From the NCBI RefSeq assembly GCF_002950945.1, contig NZ_CP012673.1:12019501-12083500 (forward strand): 64,000 nucleotides of DNA, in the 5' to 3' direction. A program made the position numbers and the translations under genes. Each line of letters starts with the position of its first letter. Position 1 is the first letter of the stretch. Under the pieces are notes generated by a model. It was not told the origin of the DNA, searched no databases, and saw nothing but the letters and a program-made list of their open reading frames with translations. This DNA is from Sorangium cellulosum (lineage in GTDB: Bacteria > Myxococcota_A > Polyangia > Polyangiales > Polyangiaceae). Positions 52,903 through 61,921 of the stretch are shown in pieces.

Positions 52903-54738
52903 CTACGGCAGCGTGGTGGCCAGGCCGAGCGCGCTCGGCGCGCCCCAGCCCGTCGGGTAGTCCCAGCCCGGCCCCGCGGCAAAGAACTCCGTCGAGCCGT
53001 CCACGATGTCGCGGAACGTCGCCTGCACCTCGGGGCTCGTGTAGAGGGTCGCGTTGAGGAACCCGACGCGGGGCAGGTTCTGCTCGGCGCGGTGGCTGTT
53101 CACCACCGCGACGAGCGCGGCGAACGCGGGCGAGGAGAACGACGTCCCGCCGTACCGCCGCCACTCCCCGAGGTAGTAGACCCAGTAGGGCCTCGACTCC
53201 GACGCGGCGTGCATCGCGACGTCCGCGACCGCGCGCTTGCCGTTGGATCCCTCCACGACCCCGACCTGCCAGGACGGGATCGGGAACGAGAGCGTCGGGC
53301 CCGAGCCGGAGCGGGACCACGCGCGTTCGTCCTCGATCTCGCCGCCGCGCGTGAGCCAGAGCTCCGTGCCGCCGACGCCGGTCACGTAGGGGCTCGACGA
53401 CGGCGTGTCGGTCTGCGCCGAGTCGCCGGTCGCCGCGACCACCGTGATCCCGAGCGCCGCGGCCATGCGCGCGGCGTCGTGGTACTGGTGCCGCACGGCC
53501 GGCGGCTCGGAGTCCTCGCGGTGGGCGAACGAGTCGGTGATGACCGAGACCTCGCCGAGGGCGATCGCCTCGTTGAACGTGTAGACCATCGACGTGTTGC
53601 GCGCGTCCGGCCCCTCGTAGACCACGAGCTCCGCGGCCGGCGCGAGCCCGCCGGCCCACGCGACGTCGAGCGTCGACTCCAGGTAGCGCGTCGCGACGGG
53701 CTCCATGGTCTCGACGACGCGCGGGTCCGCCCGGTTCACGCCGAGCGCCTGCCAGAAGGACTGGAGGTCCTTGAACTTGAAGGTGGCGCCGACCGTGACC
53801 CCGAGCTTGACGTTCTGGCCCCTGAACCCGAGCTCGTAGAGGTCGTCGAGGTCGTAGGCGCCCGCGATCTGCGACAGGGTCATGCCCCGCTCGAGATCGT
53901 CCGGCGGATCCGGCTCGATCTGCCCGGCCTCGGCGAGCAGCGGGTCGGTGCTGGCCGCCAGGTCCGCCGTGATGATGCCGGTGATGCGATCGGAGACCCA
54001 CGTGGGCACGGAGAACCGGGCGTGGGTGCCGTAGACGTCGAACGGCGGATTCCCCGCCTGCGGGTTCTTCCGCTCCAGGACCCTGAGCTCGGTGTCGAAG
54101 GTCTCGTTGAACTGGGCCACCGTGCCGGTGAACTGGATCAAGAGCCGGTTCGTGGCGGTGAAGTTCACCTGCATCCCCTGCTCCTCGAGCCAGAGCTTCA
54201 CGAGGTGCACGTCGAGCTCCCGCGGCGCGAACTGCTCGATCCACGCCTCGCTCGTGAGGTACTGGCGGAACTGCGGGCTCGACGGGTTGTAGAGGTCCGC
54301 GATCAGCTGCTCGAGGCGGTCGCCGTTCCGGATGGGGAAGCCGATGAGCGCGCGGAACTGCGCGTCGGTCTCGGCGGCGCCCTTGTCGGTGTAGACGTTC
54401 GGCAGCGGGCTCGGGAGGCCGTCGGTCGCCCGGGTGGGCTCGCGCTCCTCCTCGGTGAAGTCGGGCAGCTCGTCGGGCAGCACCTCGCCGCCTTCGCCGC
54501 CCGCGCCGCCGATCCCGCCGGCGCCGCCCGCGCCGCCTTCGCCCCCGCTCCCGCCTCCGCCCGCGCCCCCATCGCCGGCGCCGCCTCCGCCGCCCGCGCC
54601 CCCGCCGCCGCCGGAGGGGTCGGCGATCTGCACGCCCGACCCGCAGCTACAGCTCGACGACGAGAGGGCCACGCTGCTCGCCAGGACGAGCAGACCGAGG
54701 ATGCGACCGAGGCGGAGATCTCGTGGAGTGCGCTGCAT
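52903..54738 (-). CDS. S53 family (sedolisin/kumamolisin-like) secreted peptidase
   Basis: The protein has 611 residues: a lipoprotein-type signal sequence (LLVLASSVALSSSSCSC), an extreme Gly/Ala linker of about 50 residues, and a pro-domain (FRQYLTSEAWIEQFAPRELD, TATNRLLIQFTGTVAQFNETF). The catalytic domain follows. The Glu/Asp pair is in YLESTLDVAWAGG, the oxyanion Asp in VVAATGDSAQTD and the nucleophile in GGTSFSSPAFAALVA. The calcium-site region is FRDIVDGSTEFFAAGPGWD. All residues needed for an acid-active serine-carboxyl peptidase are present. It is probably a surface-tethered digestive enzyme processed on secretion. It lies upstream of the CapC-like gene on the same strand, with 105 bases between. 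Confidence 0.93.
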   Translation of the reverse strand: MQRTPRDLRLGRILGLLVLASSVALSSSSCSCGSGVQIADPSGGGGGAGGGGGAGDGGAGGGGSGGEGGAGGAGGIGGAGGEGGEVLPDELPDFTEEEREPTRATDGLPSPLPNVYTDKGAAETDAQFRALIGFPIRNGDRLEQLIADLYNPSSPQFRQYLTSEAWIEQFAPRELDVHLVKLWLEEQGMQVNFTATNRLLIQFTGTVAQFNETFDTELRVLERKNPQAGNPPFDVYGTHARFSVPTWVSDRITGIITADLAASTDPLLAEAGQIEPDPPDDLERGMTLSQIAGAYDLDDLYELGFRGQNVKLGVTVGATFKFKDLQSFWQALGVNRADPRVVETMEPVATRYLESTLDVAWAGGLAPAAELVVYEGPDARNTSMVYTFNEAIALGEVSVITDSFAHREDSEPPAVRHQYHDAARMAAALGITVVAATGDSAQTDTPSSSPYVTGVGGTELWLTRGGEIEDERAWSRSGSGPTLSFPIPSWQVGVVEGSNGKRAVADVAMHAASESRPYWVYYLGEWRRYGGTSFSSPAFAALVAVVNSHRAEQNLPRVGFLNATLYTSPEVQATFRDIVDGSTEFFAAGPGWDYPTGWGAPSALGLATTLP

Positions 54739-55157
54739 ACGCTCTCGCGATTGAATCCGCTTCCCTCAGGCCGATCCAGCGCAATCGACAGGGTTTGCCG
54801 ACGTCGCATGACACACACGCCGCCCACAACACACAGCGCCTCGGAGGCGAGTGCGGTGCACCACATCGCACCTCGTCTCGAACAAAATCCAGCGCCGCGC
54901 CCCTGTTCCGCCGGCGCGGATCCCTCGCGCGGCACGGCGGATCCGTCGCGCGAGAGGCCGAGAGGCCGAGGCGCAGGTGCGGGGCGCCCGGCGAACGGCC
55001 GAGGCGAGGGGGCGCGCGGGCGGCGCTGGAAGCCTCGGGGGAACGATGTATTTGGCGTCGCGGGCGCGCGTAGACAATTGTATCGGCACCACCTCCGGTG
55101 CGACGCTCGCGTTGACTGGGCGTCCCGTCCCCAGGTGCGCTGCGTTCTTCAGCGATT
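54739..55157. other. Divergent intergenic region between peptidase and sensor genes
   Basis: The 419 bases between two divergent starts hold no supported gene. GCACC-acctcc-GGTGC near 55083 is a small hairpin, and TTGACT occurs at about 55112 without a clear -10 partner. Promoters for both flanking genes must lie here. Confidence 0.5.
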
Positions 55158-57656
55158 ATGGCGAAGCCTCACCGTCCGCGGATCCCCAAGCCCTTCCGCA
55201 CCCCGCGACCGATGTCGTCCCAGGCCGACGCGGCGCGGCTCGTCTGGCTCCGGCCCGACGTGCTCTCGATCGCCGCGGGGGCGCTGTTCGCCGCCGTCGC
55301 GCCGCTCGAGCGGTTCGACTGGGTGGCGCGGGGCCTCACGGCCTCCTCGCTCGCGGACGAGGCGCCCTCGGCGCAGGTGCTGCTCGTGACCGCCGCGCCC
55401 GAGGACCTGCGCGACGGCCTGTGCGAGCGCTCGCTGCGCGGCCTGCTCGATCGCGGCCGCGCGCGCGGCGCGCTGCTGGTGCCGCCGGCGGACGGGTTCT
55501 GCGGCGACGCCGGGCGGGCGGCCGGCGCCCCGGCCGCGAGCGCCGCGGCGCCCGTCGTGCGGCTGCCGACCGGGCTGCTCCGGCTCAGCGCGGGCGAGGT
55601 GGTCGGCTTCGCGTCGCCCGCCGCCGACGAGCGCGCGGCCGAGCTCGGCGCGCTCGGCGTGACGGCGGCGCCGTGGGTCATCAAGAAGGCGCCGCAGAGC
55701 GTCCCTGCGGTCAGCCTGCGCGCGCTCGCCGAGCACCAGGTGCCGGCGAGCGCGCTCGAGGGTCGGGTCGCCGTCGTCGCGGTGGGCTCGGGCGGCGTCC
55801 CGCCCCAGGCGATCGCGACCTCGGCGCTGCCGCCCGCCAAGGGCGTGGCCGCGGTGCTCGGCGGGCTGCTCGAGGGCGGCCGGCGCGCCGCGGCGCCGAT
55901 CTGGGCGGCGGCCGCGTGTGTGCTGGCCGCGGGCGGGTTCGTGTGGCTCGCGCGCCGCCGCTACGGGAGCGTGGCGGCGACGAGCGCGCTGCTGCTCGCC
56001 GCGTTCGCCATCGCGGCGGGCCAGAGCCTGCTCGCGGCCCGGGTCGAGGCGAGCCTCTTGCCGCTGCCGAGCGTCCTTTCGGGCCTCGGGATCGCGTTCG
56101 CGGGCATCATGATCGCGCGCGGGATCGGCACGAAGCGCGCGGTGGATCGCGCGGCGGAGCTCATCCAGCGGGCCGCGCTGTTCCGCATGCAGGGGGTCCA
56201 CACGCTGCCGGACGAGGAGTTCTGGCCGCGCGTCGCGCGCCTCGCGGAGCAGGCGCACCCGGCCGATCTCGTGCTCGTGGCGGAGCTGCCGCCGGGCAGC
56301 TGGCACCTCAGGTTCTGGAACGACGTGCAGGACGGCGAGAGCCTGGTCGCCGAGCGGCGCCACGACGTGCGGCGCCCGCCGTACAGCAGCGAGCAGGGGG
56401 TGCCGGCGATCCGCCTGGCGCGCCGCTTCCTGACCAAGCAGGAGATGCCGGCGGTGGTGGTCCCGCTGATCGCGTTCGGCGAGATCGAGGGCTACGTGTT
56501 CTTCTGCGGCCCGGTCGCGGAGTCGACGTTCTCGCGGGAGCCGGAGCGGGCGGAGCACGTGGGCCGCGAGCTCGCGCTGCTGCTGCGCAGAAAGCGCCTC
56601 GCGCGCACCGCGGAGGCCGGCGCGGGCGGGCCGTGGGAGGAGGGCGATCCGGGCGGCGGTCACGAGGCGACGGATCACCTCGTCGAGGGGGCGCGTGTGG
56701 CGCTCGACGACCTGCAGGTCTTCGGGTCGATGCTGCGCAACGCGCCGGTCGGCCTGCTCTACGCGGACGCGTTCGGCGACGTGCGCTTCCTCGCGCCGGC
56801 CTTCGCGACGTGGCTGAAGGCGCGCGAGGTCGCGGTCCCGGCCGAGAGCGCGAGCGCGGCGCTGCCGCCGGGGTCGCTGACGCTCGGCGACGTCATCGGC
56901 GCCACGGCCTCGGGCAGCGCCGCGGTGTCGCTGTCGAGCGTGATGGCGAGCGACGAGGGCATCGAGCTGAGCGTCACCTCGCCCGAGCCGGCGGTGATCT
57001 CGGTGCGCCCGCTGCGGCGCGAGTCGGACGGCTCGTCGTGGATCGCGGGCTACGTCGCGGCGCTGATCCCGGTGAAGCAGGCGTCGCCCGTGTCGGACAA
57101 CGTGCGGCCGCTCGCGGCGCGCGACGCGACCGACCCGCTGTGCGCCTTCCAGCTCGGCGATCTGGTGGCCGACGCCGTCGCGAGCGCCGCGCGCGCCACC
57201 GGCCGCGCGGTGCGGCTCGAGCCGATCCGCGGCGCGACGCACGCGCTCGGCCATCGCGGCGAGCTCACGCAGGTGCTGGAGGCGTTCCTGGTCGACGTGG
57301 CGAGCCGCGGGCTGCCGGGGCACGGGCCGGTGGTCTCGGTCCGCGAGGCGCCGCAGGGGGTGCAGCTGTCGATCCTCGACGTCGGCTTCGGCCTCGGGCT
57401 GCCCGAGTCGGCGCTCCAGCGCGTGCTGACCGCGCCGGGGGCGGCGCCCGCGGGGCTGGAGCCGCTCGGGCGGCTGATCCTGGCCGTGGAGGACAGCCAC
57501 GGGCACGCGGAGCTCAAGACGAACGATGGGTGGGGGATCACGCTGACCGTGACGCTGCTGAGGGCGCACCCGCGCGTCGGCGCGGCCACGCATGAGAGCG
57601 GCAAGCCGGCGGCGCAGCAGAACGTGATCGCGATCGGGCGGGCGGGGCCGAAGTAG
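55158..57656 (+). CDS. CHASE2-type sensor protein with degenerate histidine-kinase core
   Basis: This 832-residue protein has an extracytoplasmic domain of CHASE2 character (VLSIAAGALFAAVAPLERFDW ... VAAVLGGLLEG), several consecutive membrane helices (IWAAAACVLAAGGFVWLA, ATSALLLAAFAIAAGQSLLA, LPSVLSGLGIAFAGIMIA), then a GAF-like region (LVLVAELPPGSWHL, MPAVVVPLIAFGEIEGYVFF). A PAS-like segment (LRNAPVGLLYADAFGDVRFL) and a C-terminal HATPase-like domain (GELTQVLEAFLVDVAS, LDVGFGLGLP, GWGITLTVTLL) follow. No H-box histidine precedes the ATPase fold and the N-box asparagine is missing. It is probably a signalling adaptor or pseudokinase rather than a true histidine kinase. No response regulator is adjacent. 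Confidence 0.78.
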   Translation: MAKPHRPRIPKPFRTPRPMSSQADAARLVWLRPDVLSIAAGALFAAVAPLERFDWVARGLTASSLADEAPSAQVLLVTAAPEDLRDGLCERSLRGLLDRGRARGALLVPPADGFCGDAGRAAGAPAASAAAPVVRLPTGLLRLSAGEVVGFASPAADERAAELGALGVTAAPWVIKKAPQSVPAVSLRALAEHQVPASALEGRVAVVAVGSGGVPPQAIATSALPPAKGVAAVLGGLLEGGRRAAAPIWAAAACVLAAGGFVWLARRRYGSVAATSALLLAAFAIAAGQSLLAARVEASLLPLPSVLSGLGIAFAGIMIARGIGTKRAVDRAAELIQRAALFRMQGVHTLPDEEFWPRVARLAEQAHPADLVLVAELPPGSWHLRFWNDVQDGESLVAERRHDVRRPPYSSEQGVPAIRLARRFLTKQEMPAVVVPLIAFGEIEGYVFFCGPVAESTFSREPERAEHVGRELALLLRRKRLARTAEAGAGGPWEEGDPGGGHEATDHLVEGARVALDDLQVFGSMLRNAPVGLLYADAFGDVRFLAPAFATWLKAREVAVPAESASAALPPGSLTLGDVIGATASGSAAVSLSSVMASDEGIELSVTSPEPAVISVRPLRRESDGSSWIAGYVAALIPVKQASPVSDNVRPLAARDATDPLCAFQLGDLVADAVASAARATGRAVRLEPIRGATHALGHRGELTQVLEAFLVDVASRGLPGHGPVVSVREAPQGVQLSILDVGFGLGLPESALQRVLTAPGAAPAGLEPLGRLILAVEDSHGHAELKTNDGWGITLTVTLLRAHPRVGAATHESGKPAAQQNVIAIGRAGPK

Positions 57657-57902
57657 CGCGGGAGGGCGGGGCGCCCTCGTAGACTGGTTTCGTGGAATCG
57701 CGAGGATGCGAGCGCCTCACCAATCGCGTCCCGCGTGTACAATGACGGCACCACATCTCGAATCTCTTCAACGAGTTGTGACCGGCATAAATCGTCAAGA
57801 GCACAAGAACGCAGGATTTGCGGCCGCACCCAACGACCTGGCGGTAAGCGGCGGGCAACGCCCGTCAGCTTCATCGCCTTGATGGGCTGCGTCCCTCAAC
57901 CG

Positions 57903-58784
57903 TCAGGAGAGCACTTCAGCGGAAGTCTTCGCCCCGAGGACGTTATCGATCCAGCGGTCGAGGGTCGCCACGTCCGTGCATGCCTGGATGCGCGCGCTCT
58001 CGTTCTCGGTGAGCGCGATCCCTGCACGAGCAAGCAGCCGCAGCAGCGTGTCCCTCCTGCCGTTGAGTTCGCCCTCGAGCTTGCCGCGATCGATGAGCTT
58101 TTGCACGAACGGGGGGAACGTCGCCTCACCTTCGATCTGTCGTTCCATGATCAACGCCTCCAGAGCTTGCCGCATGGGCTCGCGCAACCCGTTCCAGATG
58201 ACCTGAAAGTAGACCGCCGCGTGCTCCTGGTCGAGCTGGCCGAGGGCGACGAGCGCCGCCTGGACCACGGCGAGCCCGTTCGGCCCGTTGCCGTGCGCCA
58301 CCGCCGAGAGCACGGCGAGTTCCGTCTCCTGCTCCGCCGCGGCCGGGTCGGAGATCTCAGGCACGACGGCCGGACCGAGCACCAGCGGCCTGATGTAGCC
58401 GGAGCCGAGGCCGACGTCGATGTTCTCCGCCGCCCAGGCGGCCACGTCGGCGCCGGGGGCGACGACGAGCACGACCGTGCCGCAGCGCTTCCTCGCGCGC
58501 ACGACCGTGACGTACACCGGCCAGGAGAACTTCTTGTCCGGGTCCTCGTCGCGCTGGACCTCGATGACGATCGCCAGCACGAGCGCGCCGCTCGCGTCGC
58601 GGAGCTCGCGCACCAGGTCGGCGCGGAACTCCACGGGGATGAGCTGGTCGAGCGAGGACTCGACCACCGCGACCGAGGCATGCCGCGGCACATCGACGTG
58701 GAAGAGCGTCGCGAGGAAGTGGGGCGCGAGCTCCGGGGTGTCGCGGAACATCTCGACGAGGGCGTTGTGCTCGAGCGTCGGCAT
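57903..58784 (-). CDS. Rpn/PD-(D/E)XK transposase-like family protein
   Basis: The protein has 293 residues. ALVEMFRDTPELAPHFL at the start, DLVRELRDASGALVLAIVIEVQRDEDPDKKFSWPVY in the first half (acidic residue, E-x-Q motif and a following lysine), and a helical C-terminus (VQKLIDRGKLEGELNGRRDTLLRLLARAGI) match the Rpn/PDDEXK transposase-like group common in myxobacteria and cyanobacteria. Such proteins are thought to nick DNA and promote recombination. The ATG at 58784 gives MPTLEHNALV; the frame is open further upstream without protein character. A 246-base gap without a supported gene separates it from the sensor gene. A long perfect palindrome lies 130 bases upstream. Confidence 0.78.
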   Translation of the reverse strand: MPTLEHNALVEMFRDTPELAPHFLATLFHVDVPRHASVAVVESSLDQLIPVEFRADLVRELRDASGALVLAIVIEVQRDEDPDKKFSWPVYVTVVRARKRCGTVVLVVAPGADVAAWAAENIDVGLGSGYIRPLVLGPAVVPEISDPAAAEQETELAVLSAVAHGNGPNGLAVVQAALVALGQLDQEHAAVYFQVIWNGLREPMRQALEALIMERQIEGEATFPPFVQKLIDRGKLEGELNGRRDTLLRLLARAGIALTENESARIQACTDVATLDRWIDNVLGAKTSAEVLS

Positions 58785-58916
58785 GACGCTGGGCCCCTGG
58801 CACACGCCATACCGGCGTGAAACGACGGGGAAACGCGAGCAAGGAGCCCTCTCAGGGGTGGCGGCGCCATGGCGGAGGGGGCGGCCGCCCCCCGTGGCGC
58901 GTCGGCCCAACGACTT

Positions 58917-58959
58917 GCCGCGTACCCGTGGCCGGCTTCGCCGGCCACGGGTACGCGGC
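58917..58959. repeat. Perfect 20-bp inverted repeat with three-base loop
   Basis: GCCGCGTACCCGTGGCCGGC and its exact reverse complement flank TTC. This gives a 20-base-pair stem, far longer than expected by chance. No T-run follows, so it is not an ordinary terminator. It is more likely a REP-like or mobile palindromic element, lying between the Rpn-like gene and a gene fragment. Confidence 0.8.
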
Positions 58960-58970
58960 CTGTTCGGCGG

Positions 58971-59163
58971 CTACAACCGTCTTTGCGTCAATGCGATGCG
59001 CACAAAATCGTTGAATGCTTCTGCAAGAAGTTCTCGCCGCGCAGCCCAGAACTGGTCGGTCTTGTCGACCGACCACAGGCGCTGATCAAGCGGAATACAC
59101 TGACTCTCCAGAATCTTCGGCTTGAGCTTCTTCAAGTACACCTCTGGGCCAGTAGTCCCGACG
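58971..59163 (-). pseudogene. C-terminal gene fragment (endonuclease-like tail)
   Basis: On the minus strand the last 60 or so residues read PEVYLKKLKPKILESQCIPL, DQRLWSVDKTDQFWAARREL and LAEAFNDFVRIAL before the stop. The composition is normal, with Lys, Ile, Asn and Gln well represented, unlike the Arg-rich shadow frames around it. The ending resembles the tail of DUF262/HNH-type proteins, but this is a weak impression. Upstream the protein character disappears into the 5' region of the divergent gene, so it seems a decapitated remnant, next to the palindrome. Confidence 0.4.
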
Positions 59164-59348
59164 GACTTGCCACGCAGGAGGCGTTTGTCCCCACCCCGGC
59201 CTTCGGAGGTCCCGCGCCGAATCCGATACGCCCTTCCGCGGCCCGAAGCCCCCGCTGGAGGCCTCTCCGTCCGCCCATCGTCCCAGTCCCCGGACGGCGC
59301 GTGCCCTGCCCGCCTCGACGTCGATGTGGTACAGCGCCGCGCGTTCCC

Positions 59349-60521
59349 ATGAAGGCCGCCGATCCGATCCTCGCGTTGCGCCGCCGGCTCGGCCCCATCG
59401 AGGTTCTCGCGCTGGAGGCGCCGTCGATGGTCGAGGCGCACCGCGCGCTCGGCGCGCTCCTGAAGAAGCCCGCGCTCTCCGCGATCAAGCAGCGGATCGC
59501 CCGCGTCGCCCCCGCCCCCCTGGAGCGGCAGCTCAGCAGCATCCGCGACGGCCGCGTGTTCCTCGAGCGCCGCGCCGCGCGCGCAACGACGCCGGCGGCC
59601 GTGCGCGCCGGCCTCATCGAGTACCTCGAGTGCCTCACCGCCTGGGGTCAGGCGATCGGGCTCGACCGGTGCGCTAGGCCCCTCGTGGCTGGCGGCCAGC
59701 CCGTGTCGGCCGACGAGCTCGCGCTCTGGGCGCAGGACGACAACACCGGCTGTCAGACAGGCATGTTGCGGCGCGAGGACGGCTCGGTCCTCCTCTGGCA
59801 CACCGAGGAGGACACGATCGGCTATTTCGACAGACCCCGTATCGCCTCGTTTGCGATCGTCGGAGGCGCGCCGCTCTTCGCGTTCCTCTATCCCTACCTC
59901 ATCCCGGGGCCGGCGTTCGGCTTCAGCGCGCGGCAGGTCCACGCCGTCGACTCCCTGCACGTCCAGCGGGCGAACACGCCGGCGGGCGCGCTCACCAGCG
60001 CCGCATCCTGGCTCGTCTGGCGACTCGACGGCGCCGTGGACACCCGCGCGATCACCCGCGCGCTGTCGCCGTTCGTGGACGGCTGCGCCATCAACGTGGC
60101 GCGCGCGTCCGGGCGCGACGTGGCGGCGGAGAACGTCGAGATCGGCGGCAGGCGCGCGCTGCGCCGGCGGCTCCACGCGCGGGTCGGCTCGCTCGTCTTC
60201 CAGGCCAACGCGGTCTCGCGGCCCCAAAGCCTGCTCGCGACCGAGGAGGCCCTGCGCGCCCGCGAGCGCGGCCCGTACGAGCGCCGGACCGAGCGCACAC
60301 TGCAGGCGATCGCGCGCCTCCGCGCTGACCGCAGCGACCCCGGCCCGCAGGATGTCCTCAAGCTGATGTCCAGCCGGCAAGGCGGCAGTTACGCCTATGC
60401 AAACCGCGACGTGATGGCTCATTGCGTGGCGCATATCGGCGCGACCGGCATCGCGCTCTACGCCCAATCCGGCCCGGCCCACCCCACCGACGTCTACAGC
60501 CCCCAGTGGCGGTGGCCATGA
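59349..60521 (+). CDS. C45-like Ntn-hydrolase (acyltransferase/amidohydrolase)
   Basis: The protein has 390 residues. A helical N-terminal part of 134 residues leads to DDNTG-CQTGM with a cysteine at about 135, followed by strands LLWHTEEDTIGYF, FAIVGGAPLFAFLYPYLIPG and GFSARQVHAVDSLHVQ. This is the layout of the C45/isopenicillin-N acyltransferase group. There, self-cleavage before a cysteine frees the N-terminal nucleophile and gives a beta chain of about 255 residues; here it would be 256. Such enzymes hydrolyse or form amide bonds. The stop overlaps the ATP-grasp start (ATGA). With the downstream ATP-grasp and decarboxylase it suggests synthesis or trimming of a small amide product. Confidence 0.72.
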   Translation: MKAADPILALRRRLGPIEVLALEAPSMVEAHRALGALLKKPALSAIKQRIARVAPAPLERQLSSIRDGRVFLERRAARATTPAAVRAGLIEYLECLTAWGQAIGLDRCARPLVAGGQPVSADELALWAQDDNTGCQTGMLRREDGSVLLWHTEEDTIGYFDRPRIASFAIVGGAPLFAFLYPYLIPGPAFGFSARQVHAVDSLHVQRANTPAGALTSAASWLVWRLDGAVDTRAITRALSPFVDGCAINVARASGRDVAAENVEIGGRRALRRRLHARVGSLVFQANAVSRPQSLLATEEALRARERGPYERRTERTLQAIARLRADRSDPGPQDVLKLMSSRQGGSYAYANRDVMAHCVAHIGATGIALYAQSGPAHPTDVYSPQWRWP

Positions 60522-61921
60522 GCGGGTCCCCGCTGCGCATCGCGATGTTCCCGCGCGGCATCGACGGCCTCTTCCTGCCGCCGGCGCGCGGCGTCGAGTT
60601 GCTCGCCCTCGTGGCGCGGGGCGCCCCCGAGGAAGCCTGGGCCCGGCGGGTCCTCGGCGACGAGCGCGTCCTGCCTTACGACCTCTCCCGCAGCGATCTC
60701 GGCGTCTACCCCGCGACCGAGGATCTCCTGATGCACTCGGACATTCACGAGGTGATGGCGAGCAGCGGGACGAGAGGGCTCTTCCTGAGCTCGTCCTGCA
60801 CCCGCGGCACACGCGCGTGGGCGACGCGCCACGGCGTCCGCCTGATCGCCACCGAGTACACGCACCAGCGGCGGTTCGAGGACAAGATCTGGTTCGACCG
60901 GTTCCTCGTGCGCCACGGGCTCCCGCGGCCCGCGGGCGGCCCCGTCACGTTCGGCAGCGCCGAGCGCTGGCCCGTGCAGGGCCCGGCCGTCGTGCAGGAG
61001 CCCTCGTCCCTGGGCGGCGAGGGGACGTATTTCGTGCGCGGCCCCGAGGACCTCGACGCCCTCGCGCGCCGCGGCGCGCTGGCGCGAGGCAGCCGGTACC
61101 TCGTGCGCGAGCTCGTCGACGGCAGCCCGTACGGGATCACCGTGTTCGTCACCCCGGCGGTCGTGGCGCTCTCTACCGTGCGGCTGCAATGTTACTACCC
61201 GCACGAGGCGACCGGCGGCGCGCACGGCCACCACCACGTCTTCGCCGGCGTCCAGTGGATTCCCACGCCGGACCTCCCGGAGGAGCTGCGGCGGCAGCTC
61301 GACGCGATCTTCCTGAAGCTCGGCGATCTGCTCCACGCGCGCCGCTTCTTCGGCTTCGCCAACGTCGACTTCATGGTGGATACCCGCGGCCGGGTGCTCC
61401 TGCTGGAGTGCAATCCGCGCATGTCGGCGGCCACGCCGCAGCTCCTCGCGCGGCCGGAGCTCCTGTCCGGCGTCGCCGCGGGCGCGCTGTTCCTCGAGGC
61501 GTTCCTGGGCGAGCGCACGCCCGCGCCTCCGGGGACGCCCGCGCGCTCGCCGCTGCCGGCGGCCTCGTACCGCGGCGCGACGCTCGACATCGTGAGCGCG
61601 CCGCGCGCGCCGGCGGACGGCGCCCGCGCGGCGGTCGTCCGCCGCGGCTTCGAGACCGGGCTGTACGCCCTCGAGGAGCGCGGCGTCCGCCACCTCGGAC
61701 CCGATGTCCGCCAGCTGCCGGGCGACCGTGAGCTCGCCCTCTTCTCCTACGCCCGCCCGGGCCAGCCGTGCCCGCCCGAGACCACCCTTGCCAGCGCCGT
61801 CTCCAACCTGCCGCTCTACGGCCCGCGCGGCGAGCTCTTGGCGCCCGCCCGGGAGCTGCTTGAATACTTCGACTACACCGATGATCGTCAAGGAATTCGC
61901 CGCGAAGAGACGCCGGGTTGA
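60518..61921 (+). CDS. ATP-grasp ligase
   Basis: This 467-residue enzyme has an N-terminal domain (RIAMFPRGIDGLFLPPARGV) and ATP-grasp core motifs. These are DKIWFDRFLVRHGLPRP (lysine-containing helix), VVQEPSSLGGEGTYFVRG (phosphate-binding loop region), YLVRELVDGSPYGITVFVT, then metal ligands in FANVDFMVDTRGRVLLLECNPRMSA. A C-terminal extension of about 100 residues follows. Ligases of this superfamily activate a carboxylate as acyl-phosphate and join it to an amine or thiol. The ATG overlaps the Ntn-hydrolase stop by four bases, and the decarboxylase gene begins inside its last 41 bases. Tight coupling implies a shared pathway; substrates are unknown. Confidence 0.86.
   Translation: MSGSPLRIAMFPRGIDGLFLPPARGVELLALVARGAPEEAWARRVLGDERVLPYDLSRSDLGVYPATEDLLMHSDIHEVMASSGTRGLFLSSSCTRGTRAWATRHGVRLIATEYTHQRRFEDKIWFDRFLVRHGLPRPAGGPVTFGSAERWPVQGPAVVQEPSSLGGEGTYFVRGPEDLDALARRGALARGSRYLVRELVDGSPYGITVFVTPAVVALSTVRLQCYYPHEATGGAHGHHHVFAGVQWIPTPDLPEELRRQLDAIFLKLGDLLHARRFFGFANVDFMVDTRGRVLLLECNPRMSAATPQLLARPELLSGVAAGALFLEAFLGERTPAPPGTPARSPLPAASYRGATLDIVSAPRAPADGARAAVVRRGFETGLYALEERGVRHLGPDVRQLPGDRELALFSYARPGQPCPPETTLASAVSNLPLYGPRGELLAPARELLEYFDYTDDRQGIRREETPG

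Noticed and set aside
49096..55389. A plus-strand frame of about 2100 codons over the CapC-like and peptidase genes
   Set aside because: It is Arg/His-rich low-information translation opposite clearly recognisable membrane and peptidase domains.
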